Shown one piece after another: positions 1 to 7,439 of a stretch of DNA of 14,299 nt. Position 1 is the stretch's first letter. The number at the start of each line of letters is the position of its first letter. The translations under genes were made by a program, and so were the position numbers. The notes under the pieces were generated by a model, which did not search any database, was not told the DNA's origin, and saw only the letters and a list, made by a program, of their open reading frames with translations. Source of the DNA: JBCBZH01 sp039815415. GTDB lineage: Bacteria > Bacteroidota > Rhodothermia > Rhodothermales > Rubricoccaceae. Where the stretch lies: contig JBCBZH010000090.1 in assembly GCA_039815415.1 (NCBI GenBank), forward strand, positions 1-14,299, read 5' to 3'.

Positions 1-651
1 ACGGACGGCGGCGGCGGCCTGCCGAAGCGCTTGCGAGAGCACAACGGCCTGCGCGCGTTCCTCAGGCGAGAGGTAGCGGTTGCGCGACGACATCGCCAGC
101 CCGTCCGGCTCACGCACGATGGGATGTCCCACCAGCTCGATGCCGAAGCCCAGTTCAGTGGTCATGCGGCGCAGAATGGCGAGCTGCTGGGCGTCCTTCT
201 CCCCGAAGACCGCGACGTGCGGACGGCACGCCAGAAACAGGCGCGTGACCACGGAGGTCACCCCCTCGAAGTGGCCGGGCCGCGTGGCGCCGCAGAGGTG
301 CTGGTCGAGCTGGCGAACCTGAACCGTCGTGAACGGCGGCAAATCGAACGGGTACATCGCCTCGGGGGTCGGCGCAAACACGGCGTCCACGCCACCGATG
401 GACGCCAGCGCGTCGAGGTCGGTGTCGAGCGTGCGCGGGTAGGCGTCATAGTCCTCGTTGGGGCCAAACTGCGTCGGGTTGACGAAGACCGACACGGTGA
501 CATGGTCGGCGAGCTGGCGAGCCCGCTTCACCAGCGCGAGGTGGCCGTCGTGGAGGGCGCCCATGGTAGGCACCAGCGCGAGGCGCTGCCCCGACGCCCG
601 TGCGGCGTCGGCGTGGGCCTGCATGGCCTCGATGGTGCGGAGGATGTCCAA
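1..651 (-). CDS. panC: Pantothenate synthetase (pantoate--beta-alanine ligase), 3' end cut by window
   Basis: PanC joins pantoate and beta-alanine with ATP to make pantothenate, the precursor of coenzyme A; it is cytosolic. The 217 visible residues show VPTMGALHDGHLALV with the HxGH nucleotidyl-transferase signature, FVNPTQFGPNEDY, RPGHFEGVTSVVTRLF, FGEKDAQQ and PIVREPDGLAMSSRN, all typical of the family. Usual length is about 280, so roughly 60 C-terminal residues lie beyond base 1. The frame has a TAG stop 13 codons upstream and no ATG or GTG between it and the conserved region. A TTG at 649-651 gives MDILRTIEAMQ and puts VPTMG at exactly the E. coli distance from the start (Val27), so TTG is chosen; Met10 is the fallback. 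No Shine-Dalgarno sequence is visible. The gene is divergent from the fumarase gene. Two copies of the 10-mer (306-315, 510-519) lie inside it, both read as RQL. Confidence 0.95.
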   Translation of the reverse strand, partial: MDILRTIEAMQAHADAARASGQRLALVPTMGALHDGHLALVKRARQLADHVTVSVFVNPTQFGPNEDYDAYPRTLDTDLDALASIGGVDAVFAPTPEAMYPFDLPPFTTVQVRQLDQHLCGATRPGHFEGVTSVVTRLFLACRPHVAVFGEKDAQQLAILRRMTTELGFGIELVGHPIVREPDGLAMSSRNRYLSPEERAQAVVLSQALRQAAAAVR

Positions 652-799
652 GACGGAAACGAAGCGGGCTGCTGGGCGAACCTACTCACCTTCGGGAATA
701 CGATACACCAGGCACGTTTCAACCCGGATTCGCTGAGCCCTGTGAACGCAGTCCCCACATCGCCAGTAGCATGGCTGCACTTCACCAGCTCGAGCCATC
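652..799. other. Divergent panC / fumC intergenic region
   Basis: This 148-bp gap must hold the promoters of both flanking genes, but I cannot point to a convincing -35/-10 pair or to the Bacteroidota TTTG/TAnnTTTG pair. A one-mismatch relative of the dispersed 10-mer (ACCAGCTCGA, 784-793) ends six bases before the fumC GTG. A weak inverted repeat ATGGCT (771-776) / AGCCAT (793-798) encloses the end of the leader. Confidence 0.5.
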
Positions 800-2197
<1,398 letters not shown>

Positions 2198-2203
2198 CCT
2201 CCC

Positions 2204-2303
2204 CGCCAGCTCGAGGCTTCGCCAGCCCAACGGCCTGTGTGCAGACGCTGAAGCGCTGTGTCCGTCCGGGCGATCTCGGGTATACCCGGCCTCGAGCTGG
2301 CGA
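2204..2303. repeat. Inverted pair of the dispersed motif downstream of fumC
   Basis: CGCCAGCTCGAG (2204-2215) and CTCGAGCTGGCG (2291-2302) are a perfect 12-bp inverted repeat with 75 nt between the arms. The first arm starts six bases after the fumC stop codon. The spacer contains the perfect 12-bp palindrome CGGGTATACCCG (2277-2288). No U-tract follows, so a terminator role is possible but not shown. Confidence 0.7.
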
Positions 2304-2350
2304 TACCAGGACATTCTGGGGCTGGTGCGAATTTTATCGCAGTGACAGAA

Positions 2351-2384
2351 TTGACATGCACCAACTCCGGCCGATTCTCGTTTG
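2351..2384 (+). promoter_or_regulatory. Candidate promoter for the Deg protease gene (weak)
   Basis: TTGACA at 2351-2356 matches the sigma-70 -35 consensus exactly and is followed after 17 nt by ATTCTC (2374-2379), a poor -10. A Bacteroidota-style TTTG at 2381-2384 is also present, but its spacing to the upstream TTG is longer than usual. The local sequence is more AT-rich than its surroundings. The site lies about 100 nt upstream of the ATG at 2482. Confidence 0.28.
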
Positions 2385-2409
2385 AGGAAAGGCGCGACTA
2401 GCACCTGGT

Positions 2410-2421
2410 TCGCCAGCTCGA
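2410..2421. repeat. Dispersed motif copy (full 12-mer) upstream of the Deg protease gene
   Basis: TCGCCAGCTCGA, the longest common form of the dispersed word, lies in the 284-bp gap between fumC and the protease gene, 60 nt upstream of the protease start. It is the third exact copy in this gap. Confidence 0.85.
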
Positions 2422-2481
2422 GGCGGAACCTAGAGCCGCATCTCGCGCGTCCATCCCCCCGACCGATTCTCGATTCCCACC

Positions 2482-4023
2482 ATGAACGCAGGAACCAAGC
2501 GCCTTTCCATCCTGGCCCTCGTGGTCGCCGCCTTCGTGGGCGGCATCGCCTTTGTCACGTCCGCTTCGTCCTGGGGCGATGCGCCATCTCTACTCCGCTC
2601 CGCTGATGCTCAGGAGGTCTCGGACGACGCGCTGGCGACGGCCACCGAGTTGGGGCAGGCGTTTTCGAGCGTCGCCGAGCGCGTGAACCCAGCCGTGGTT
2701 CAGATCCAGGCGACCAACCTTATTGAGCCAACCCGGCAGCAATTGCCGAACGAGCTGCTGGAGATGCTGCCTCCTGACTTTGACATGGACCAGCTCCGGC
2801 AGGGCCCACAGACCCGGGACGGCCTCGGGAGTGGCGCCTTCATCCGCGAGGACGGCTACATCGTGACCAACAACCACGTCATCGAAAACGCCGACGAGCT
2901 GCGCGTCAAGCTCTTCGATGGACGTGTGCTGGACGCCGAAGTGGTGGGCGCCGATCCGTTCTCCGACCTCGCTGTGCTCAGGGTAGACGGAGACGGCTTC
3001 CCCTCCCTCCCCTTTGGAGATAGCCGGAATGTTCGGGTCGGGCAGTGGGTCCTCGCTGTTGGAAGCCCGCTCTCCACAAACCTCTCGAACACGGTCACCA
3101 GCGGCATCATCTCCTCACTGGGTCGGTTCTCTGGACCCAGCAGCTCGATCCAGAACTACATCCAGACGGACGCAGCCGTGAACCCCGGAAACTCGGGTGG
3201 CCCCCTGGTGAACCTGCGTGGTGAGATCATCGGTATCAACTCGGCCATTGCCACACGCACGGGCACCTTCAACGGCATCTCGTTCGCCATCCCGGTGGAC
3301 ATCGTCGCCAACACGGTCGAGCAGCTCGTGGAGACCGGAGACGTCGAGCGCGGCTACCTCGGGATTTCCTTTGGCCCGACGTCTCCGGCCCTTCAGCGTG
3401 CGCAAGGGGCGCCTCCGGGAGCCGCTCTCATCAACGAGATTCGCGATGATGCGGATGGGCGCCAGCCCGCTGCCGACGCCGGCCTCCGTCGCGACGACCT
3501 CATCACGGCTGTCGATGGCACGCAGCTTCGCGAGTTCAACCAGCTCATCTCGCTGATCTCCAACAAGCGCCCCGGAGATGAGATCGTGATGACGTATGTG
3601 CGTGATGGCGAGGAACGCGAGGCGATTGTCACCCTCGGACGCCGCCCGTCGGAGGAGCAGCTTGCCGCCGAGCGTGGTGCAATGCCCCCGTCCAGTGGCG
3701 AGCCCTCCGAGCTGGCGGAACCGGCTCGGCTTGAGACCCTCGGGCTGACGCTTCAGAACGTATCTCCACAGATCGCGGAGCGCTATCGTCTGGGCGATGA
3801 CACGCAGGGCGTGATTGTGACGGACGTGGAGCGGCGCAGCGAGGCCTTCCGCGAGGCCGACATCGCGCCAGGCAGCCTGATCCTGGAAGTCGACCGCAAG
3901 CCCGTTGCATCCGTAGAGGATTTTGAAGAGGCCCTGGCTGACGTGGAGGAGGGGGAAACCTTCCTGTTGCGGATCCAGCGCGGCCCCTCCTCATTCCTCA
4001 CCGCGCTGACCAAAGCAAGCTAG
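2482..4023 (+). CDS. HtrA/Deg-family periplasmic serine protease with two PDZ domains
   Basis: An ATP-independent protein-quality-control protease/chaperone expected in the periplasm. The 513 residues begin with a signal sequence or anchor: KR at 6-7, then a hydrophobic stretch at about 8-27. The trypsin-like domain spans about 55-285 with the full triad: His132 in YIVTNNHVI, Asp162 in DPFSDLAVLRVD and Ser238 in NPGNSGGPL. PDZ1 covers about 290-388 (GYLGISFGPTSP; ADAGLRRDDLITAVDG) and PDZ2 about 418-510 (GVIVTDVERRSEAFREADIAPGSLILEVD). Length and order match DegP/DegQ/Do-type proteases. The linker at 390-415 is Glu/Ala/Pro-rich. The start ATG sits in CACCATG with no Shine-Dalgarno sequence. 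The gene appears monocistronic, with a strong hairpin 26 nt after the stop. Which of degP, degQ or mucD it corresponds to cannot be told from sequence alone. One 10-mer copy (3708-3717) is read as SELAE in the inter-PDZ linker. Confidence 0.96.
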   Translation: MNAGTKRLSILALVVAAFVGGIAFVTSASSWGDAPSLLRSADAQEVSDDALATATELGQAFSSVAERVNPAVVQIQATNLIEPTRQQLPNELLEMLPPDFDMDQLRQGPQTRDGLGSGAFIREDGYIVTNNHVIENADELRVKLFDGRVLDAEVVGADPFSDLAVLRVDGDGFPSLPFGDSRNVRVGQWVLAVGSPLSTNLSNTVTSGIISSLGRFSGPSSSIQNYIQTDAAVNPGNSGGPLVNLRGEIIGINSAIATRTGTFNGISFAIPVDIVANTVEQLVETGDVERGYLGISFGPTSPALQRAQGAPPGAALINEIRDDADGRQPAADAGLRRDDLITAVDGTQLREFNQLISLISNKRPGDEIVMTYVRDGEEREAIVTLGRRPSEEQLAAERGAMPPSSGEPSELAEPARLETLGLTLQNVSPQIAERYRLGDDTQGVIVTDVERRSEAFREADIAPGSLILEVDRKPVASVEDFEEALADVEEGETFLLRIQRGPSSFLTALTKAS

Positions 4024-4030
4024 CCGCGCA

Positions 4031-4041
4031 TCGCCAGCTCG
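4031..4041. repeat. Dispersed motif copy just after the Deg protease stop
   Basis: TCGCCAGCTCG begins seven bases after the stop codon ending at 4023 and directly precedes the UUCG-capped hairpin. It is followed by GCGA, which extends local dyad symmetry (TCGCC...GGCGA). Confidence 0.8.
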
Positions 4042-4049
4042 GCGATTCC

Positions 4050-4081
4050 GACGGGGCCGTTCTTTCGAGAGCGGCCCCGTC
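4050..4081 (+). terminator. Strong UUCG-capped hairpin, probable transcription terminator
   Basis: GACGGGGCCG (4050-4059) pairs perfectly with CGGCCCCGTC (4072-4081). Inside it a T-G wobble (4060/4071) and TCT (4061-4063)/AGA (4068-4070) close a TTCG tetraloop (4064-4067): a 14-bp stem with one wobble and an exceptionally stable loop. It lies 26 nt after the protease stop codon. The following bases are only modestly T-rich (GGTTTTCGG at 4091-4099), so it could terminate transcription or protect the 3' end. Confidence 0.65.
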
Positions 4082-4129
4082 GCCGTTCTCGGTTTTCGGT
4101 TCCGCCCCTCTGTATCCCAACGCCGCCGG

Positions 4130-4140
4130 TCGCCAGCTCG
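4130..4140. repeat. Dispersed motif copy upstream of the ACT-domain gene
   Basis: TCGCCAGCTCG, an exact copy of the dispersed 10-mer with its usual 5' T, ends 48 nt before the ATG of the ACT-domain gene. No clear promoter was recognised in 4082-4188. Confidence 0.8.
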
Positions 4141-4188
4141 CAGGCAGCGCTACCTTCGGAGCCCCGCGTTTGGCTTCCCGCCTGGCCT

Positions 4189-4617
4189 ATGTCTCCCGAT
4201 TCTGTTCGTGCCCTGATTGACCGAATCGCCGCCTCGCTCGGACCAGATGCGTCCCCGGAGCGCGTGGAACGTGTGGCCCGCGCTGTCCTCGATGCCAACC
4301 CTGCTGCTGCGGCCCATGGCGCCCAGCCCCAACGGGCTGCCGCGGGCGAGACCCGCGTGGTGGTCACCGCCTACGGCCTGGATGTCCCCGGCGTCCTCTC
4401 CGCGGTGACGTCCGAGCTGGCGGGTCTGGGTGCCAACATCCTCGACGTCTCGCAGAAAGTCCTCCAGGGCTACTTCACCCTTGTCCTGTTCGCCGATCTC
4501 CCCGCAGGCCTCGAGGTCAGTGCCCTCCGCGACGCGCTGGCGACCCGCGCCAAGGACCTCAGCGTGCGCATCCTCGTCCAGCATGAAGAGCTGTTCCAGG
4601 CGATGCATCGGCCATGA
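4189..4617 (+). CDS. ACT-domain protein (UPF0237-like)
   Basis: A small cytosolic protein of 142 residues with an ACT ligand-binding domain at about 55-133: TRVVVTAYGLDVPGVLSAVT, SELAGLGANILDVSQKVLQGYFTLVLFADL. The first strand, the DxPGVLSAVT loop-helix and the GANILDVSQ turn are the ACT hallmarks and resemble the UPF0237 proteins that sit beside UPF0210 genes. Such ACT proteins probably sense a small metabolite and influence the partner, but the ligand is unknown. UPF0237 proteins are usually about 90 residues; here an extra N-terminal segment of about 53 residues (two likely helices, then an Ala-rich linker) precedes the ACT domain. The next frame overlaps the stop by ATGA (4614-4617). The expected partner, the UPF0210 gene at 5091, is separated from it by the four-helix-bundle gene. 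One 10-mer copy (4413-4422) is read as SELAG. Confidence 0.88.
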   Translation: MSPDSVRALIDRIAASLGPDASPERVERVARAVLDANPAAAAHGAQPQRAAAGETRVVVTAYGLDVPGVLSAVTSELAGLGANILDVSQKVLQGYFTLVLFADLPAGLEVSALRDALATRAKDLSVRILVQHEELFQAMHRP

Positions 4618-5084
4618 TGGGAGCTGGGGATTGGGAATTGGGGATTGGGGGGTCTGTCGATGACGGAATCGCGGACTCATCTGTCGAATACGCCAGCTCG
4701 ACACCTGTGCGGAGTTTTCGAGACCTGGAGGTGTGGAAGGATGGGGTCGCACTCGCTGAACTGATCTATCGAGAGACGCGCACGTTTCCGAAAGCAGAGA
4801 CCTTCGGGCTGGTGAGTCAGCTTCGCCGGGCCGCCGTCTCAGTACCGTCGAACATCGCAGAGGGCTGGGGGCGGAACTCGCGCAAGGACTACCTCCGCGT
4901 CCTCCACATTGCACGAGGCTCGCTGTTCGAGGTCGCAACTCAGGTTGAGATCGCCCAACGGGTTGGCCTGCTCGATTCACAGGCAGCGGAACGAATCGAG
5001 ACCAGGGGCACGATCTGCGGTAAACGTCTGAGCCGCTTGATTGCATCGCTCAAGCGTCCCCAATCCCCAACCCCCAACCCCTAA
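4614..5084 (+). CDS. Four-helix-bundle protein (S23 / 23S rRNA intervening-sequence family)
   Basis: The core, FRDLEVWKDGVALAELIYRE ... FPKAETFGLVSQLRRAAVSV, PSNIAEGWGRNS and LHIARGSLFEVATQVEIAQR, is diagnostic of the small four-helix-bundle family first known from 23S rRNA intervening sequences and related to Avd of diversity-generating retroelements. The molecular function is unknown; a basic nucleic-acid-binding surface is usual. The frame can open at ATG 4614, overlapping the ACT-gene stop, but residues 3-14 would then be translated from the G-rich repeat (GDWELGIGG). A GTG at 4707 gives MRSFRDLEVW, about 125 residues, the normal family length, and may be the true start. The C-terminus (SPTPNP, TAA) is likewise read from the right-hand repeat arm. 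Neither rRNA nor reverse transcriptase is nearby. The gene sits between two normally adjacent genes, so it looks inserted. Confidence 0.85.
   Translation: MMGAGDWELGIGGSVDDGIADSSVEYASSTPVRSFRDLEVWKDGVALAELIYRETRTFPKAETFGLVSQLRRAAVSVPSNIAEGWGRNSRKDYLRVLHIARGSLFEVATQVEIAQRVGLLDSQAAERIETRGTICGKRLSRLIASLKRPQSPTPNP
4626..4652 (+). repeat. Left arm of G-rich inverted repeat flanking the four-helix-bundle gene
   Basis: Four G-runs, 4626-4629, 4633-4635, 4640-4643 and 4647-4652, are separated by ATT, AATT and ATT. This is a GGGGATT tandem-like pattern and fits the canonical G-quadruplex rule on the plus strand. It begins nine bases after the ACT-gene stop and is inverted relative to 5058-5081. Confidence 0.85.
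4691..4701. repeat. Dispersed motif copy just upstream of the likely GTG start of the four-helix-bundle gene
   Basis: CGCCAGCTCGA lies six bases before the GTG at 4707. It shows that the dispersed word also occurs inside the repeat-bounded segment, so either the segment is long resident or the word travels with it. Confidence 0.75.
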
Positions 5085-5087
5085 TCC
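5058..5087 (-). repeat. Right arm of inverted repeat flanking the four-helix-bundle gene
   Basis: C-runs at 5058-5061, 5065-5068, 5071-5075 and 5078-5081, followed by TAATCC, are the reverse complement of a GGGG-TT-GGGGG-TT-GGGG-ATT-GGGG string, giving a G-quadruplex motif on the minus strand. The arm holds the stop codon of the four-helix-bundle gene (TAA 5082-5084) and ends four bases before the ATG at 5091. Confidence 0.85.
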
Positions 5088-5090
5088 ACC

Positions 5091-6470
5091 ATGTCCTTCG
5101 ACCTCAACGAAGTGCTGGAGACGGTCCAAATGACCGAGGCGGACGCCTTCGACATCCGAACGGTGACGCTGGGCATCAGCCTCCGGGGGTGCGCCAGCCG
5201 GACGCCAGAGTCGACGCGTCAGAACATCTACGACCGGATTGCGACGCAGGCCGAGCATCACGTGGCGGCGGCAGAAGCCATCGAAGGGCTGTACGGCGTT
5301 CAGATCGCCAACAAGCGCGTCTCCATTACACCTGCAGCTATCGCTGCCGACGGCTTCTCGCGCAGCGACTTCGTCGCGCTGGCGCAGACGCTCGACCGAG
5401 CCGCGGAGACCGTTGGTGTGGACTACCTCGCGGGCTTCTCCGCACTGGTGGAGAAAGGCCTCACGCCGGGCGACATCCACCTCATCGAGTCACTGCCCGA
5501 AGCCCTCAGCTCGTCGGCGCGCGTCTGCGCGTCCGTCGCCTGCGGCTCCACCAAGGCCGGCCTCAACGCCGACGCCATCCTGACCGTCGCGCAAACCATC
5601 AAGCGCATCGCAGAAGCGACCGCGGAGCGCGACTCCATCGGGTGTGCGAAGTTCGTCGCGTTCTGCAACGCGGTCGGCGACAACCCCTTCGTGGCCGGTG
5701 CCTTCCACGGACCGAGCGAGCCGGGTGTGGCCCTAAACGTCGGCATCAGTGGACCGGGGACTGTGCTCCGTGCTGTCGAAGCCGTCGGGCCGGATGCGAG
5801 CTTTGGAGCGCTCACGGACGCCATCAAGCGGACGGCGTTCAAGATCACTCGAGCTGGCGAACTGATCGGGAGCCGTGTGGCGCAGGAGCTGAGCCGCCGG
5901 TCAGGCACCCGCGTGCCCTTCGGCGTGGTGGATATTTCCCTGGCCCCCACCCCAGCCGAGCGCGACTCCGTCGGCGATGTGCTCCGTGCGATGGGCCTCG
6001 AGATCGGCGCGCCAGGCACCACGGCCGCGCTGGCGATGCTGAATGAAGCGGTCAAGCGCGGTGGCTTGATGGCCGCTCGACATGTCGGAGGCCTCAGTGG
6101 AGCGTTCATGCCTGTCAGCGAGGACCAGGCCATGATTGACGCCGCCGCCGCAGGCCACCTCACGATGGAGAAGCTGGAGGCCATGAGCGCCATCTGCTCC
6201 GTTGGGCTAGACATGGTCGCCGTTCCTGGAGACACGTCGGCCGAAACCATCGCAGGCATCCTGTTCGACGAGTTCGCCATCGGGATGATCAACGACAAGA
6301 CGACGGCTGTGCGCCTCTTGCCGGTCGCGGGCAAGGGCGTCGGCGAGTGGGCGGACTACGGCGGGCTTCTCGGGCGCGCTCCCATCATGCCCGTCAGCAC
6401 CTTGTCGAATGCCGTCTTTGCACGGCGTGGAGGCCGGGTTCCAGCTCCCATCCGCAGCCTGACCAACTAG
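5091..6470 (+). CDS. UPF0210 / DUF711 'PFL family' protein
   Basis: A 459-residue protein matching the UPF0210 (DUF711) family in length and sequence. It has LGISLRGCASRTPESTRQNI (27-46), VCASVACGSTKAGLN with Cys146 and Cys151, GCAKFVAFCNAVGDN (Cys185, Cys192), PFVAGAFHGPSE and VNVGISGPG-like ALNVGISGPG (214-223). The fold is related to the pyruvate-formate-lyase barrel, but the C-terminus lacks the RVxGY glycyl-radical motif, so it is not a classical PFL; its reaction is unknown to me. In many bacteria it follows a UPF0237 ACT-domain gene, which fits the gene at 4189. The start ATG (CCACCATG) comes four bases after the repeat arm, with no Shine-Dalgarno sequence, so its leader is made of repeat sequence. 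One 10-mer copy (5850-5859) is read as RAG. Confidence 0.92.
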   Translation: MSFDLNEVLETVQMTEADAFDIRTVTLGISLRGCASRTPESTRQNIYDRIATQAEHHVAAAEAIEGLYGVQIANKRVSITPAAIAADGFSRSDFVALAQTLDRAAETVGVDYLAGFSALVEKGLTPGDIHLIESLPEALSSSARVCASVACGSTKAGLNADAILTVAQTIKRIAEATAERDSIGCAKFVAFCNAVGDNPFVAGAFHGPSEPGVALNVGISGPGTVLRAVEAVGPDASFGALTDAIKRTAFKITRAGELIGSRVAQELSRRSGTRVPFGVVDISLAPTPAERDSVGDVLRAMGLEIGAPGTTAALAMLNEAVKRGGLMAARHVGGLSGAFMPVSEDQAMIDAAAAGHLTMEKLEAMSAICSVGLDMVAVPGDTSAETIAGILFDEFAIGMINDKTTAVRLLPVAGKGVGEWADYGGLLGRAPIMPVSTLSNAVFARRGGRVPAPIRSLTN

Positions 6471-6494
6471 CCCGAACGGCTCAGACCCACGTGG

Positions 6495-6506
6495 TCGAGC
6501 TGGCGA
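6495..6506. repeat. Full 12-mer motif between two convergent genes
   Basis: TCGAGCTGGCGA occupies the 42-bp gap between the UPF0210 gene (stop ends 6470) and the PRC-barrel gene (stop at 6513, minus strand), 24 and 6 nt from the two stops. It is the only recognisable element in this gap. Confidence 0.85.
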
Positions 6507-6512
6507 TGCGGC

Positions 6513-7295
6513 CTATCTCTTCCCCAAACGGAAGCCGTACCGAATGGCGTCGCCTGCGACCATCCACACCAGCTCGTCGCTAACGGGATAGTTGAAGCGC
6601 GCATAGAACACCCGGCGCAGATCCGTCTCCACGTCTGGAAGGTCCCGCTCCGCGAGACGCGGCGTGCGCGACGCATCGAACCCGAAACGATAGGCGAACT
6701 GGAGGTCTCCGAAGCGAAGCCGCCGGTCTTCGTACTCCGCCTCGAAGTGGTTCTTGAAGTCGGCATCGAGGTATGCCCCAGGTGCCTGCGGCGCAGCAGC
6801 CGGGGCAGGCATCGGCTCCTCTACGGGATCTGGTGCTGACGGGATCGCTGGGTCGGCAGCAGGCTCTCCAACGGCAGGTGGCGCTACTGCCGGGCTCTCC
6901 GGGCCCGCACTCGCCAGCTCGCTCCCGCCGTCTCCCTCCGGTGGAGATGGAATGGCCGGATCCGACGCCTCTGGGTCCACCTCCGGCGGAGGAACCGTCG
7001 GGTCCTCTGCCGAGGTCTCGGCATCTTTGGAGCGAGCCACCGACACATCATCAATGGACGGAGCATCCGGCGGGATGAAGTACACAGCCTCTTCCATGAT
7101 CTGGAGATCGTCGGCAGGGTATTCGGTCCCATCGGTCAGACTCACCGACACCACACGCTGCTGCTCGGTGTCCACGATCATGTGCTCGATCTCACCGAGC
7201 GAGCGCCCCACTGCATCGCGCAGCTCGCGGCCTCGGATGTCCTGACGCTTGTCGGTCAGCGTCCAGTCAACGTCTTGAAGTCGAACCAGGGCCAT
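6513..7295 (-). CDS. PRC-barrel domain protein with a stress-type C-terminal module
   Basis: A 260-residue protein. Residues about 12-78 form a PRC-barrel-like domain (DIRGRELRDAVGRSLGEIEH, VVSVSLTDGTEYPADDLQIM, VYFIPPD). Residues 80-175 are a low-complexity Pro/Ala/Glu/Asp linker, probably disordered. Residues 178-258 (FKNHFEAEY; LQFAYRFGFDASRTPRL; DLPDVETDLRRVF; GDAIRYGF) resemble the 'YRFGYELA...DWxDVEPDxRRxWE...FKDAVRYGWE' module seen beside PRC-barrel and YsnF/DUF2382 domains in general-stress proteins of Bacteroidota and Deinococcota. The role is probably stress related, the molecular function unknown. PRC barrels also occur in RimM and photosynthetic reaction-centre H subunits, but nothing here supports those. 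It lies 27 nt downstream of a 38-residue membrane-protein gene and is likely co-transcribed. The leader has no Shine-Dalgarno sequence. One 10-mer copy (6912-6921) is read as SELAS in the linker. Confidence 0.85.
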   Translation of the reverse strand: MALVRLQDVDWTLTDKRQDIRGRELRDAVGRSLGEIEHMIVDTEQQRVVSVSLTDGTEYPADDLQIMEEAVYFIPPDAPSIDDVSVARSKDAETSAEDPTVPPPEVDPEASDPAIPSPPEGDGGSELASAGPESPAVAPPAVGEPAADPAIPSAPDPVEEPMPAPAAAPQAPGAYLDADFKNHFEAEYEDRRLRFGDLQFAYRFGFDASRTPRLAERDLPDVETDLRRVFYARFNYPVSDELVWMVAGDAIRYGFRLGKR

Positions 7296-7322
7296 ACAAC
7301 AGGAGGGCAGAAGTGCAGACGG

Positions 7323-7439
7323 TCACCGGAGATACAGCGACACGTAGAGTGTGGCGGCAACCGCGACCAGAAGCAGCACGACGAGGACCCAGGCCCAGCC
7401 AGGAAACCGCTTGGTGGGCTTGACGCGAATATCAGCCAT
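7323..7439 (-). CDS. Small single-pass membrane protein (38 residues)
   Basis: MADIRVKPTKRFPGWAWVLV followed by a Val/Leu/Ala-rich segment ending YVSLYLR. A basic N-terminus of about 11 residues precedes one transmembrane helix (about 14-36), predicting an inner-membrane protein with the basic end in the cytoplasm. The frame is open further upstream, to 7550, but that part is Ser/Pro/Trp-rich with no family character, so ATG 7437-7439 is preferred. Short MADIxVxxK...membrane proteins of this type accompany PRC-barrel stress proteins in related genomes; the next gene is exactly that, 27 nt downstream. Function unknown. Confidence 0.72.
   Translation of the reverse strand: MADIRVKPTKRFPGWAWVLVVLLLVAVAATLYVSLYLR

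Noticed and set aside
771..798. Hairpin ATGGCT/AGCCAT in the fumC leader as a regulatory structure
   Set aside because: Only six base pairs with a 16-nt loop; expected often by chance in GC-rich DNA. Recorded in the intergenic entry only.
4614..5084. Diversity-generating retroelement (Avd) or 23S rRNA intervening sequence
   Set aside because: The protein family fits, but no reverse transcriptase, template/variable repeats or rRNA sequence is present in the window.
5091..6470. True pyruvate formate-lyase
   Set aside because: No C-terminal RVxGY glycyl-radical motif, length far below 750 residues, and no activase gene; it is the UPF0210 family.
6513..7295. Photosynthetic reaction-centre H subunit or RimM
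   Set aside because: Only the generic PRC-barrel part matches; there is no N-terminal membrane helix, RimM N-domain or photosynthesis gene nearby.
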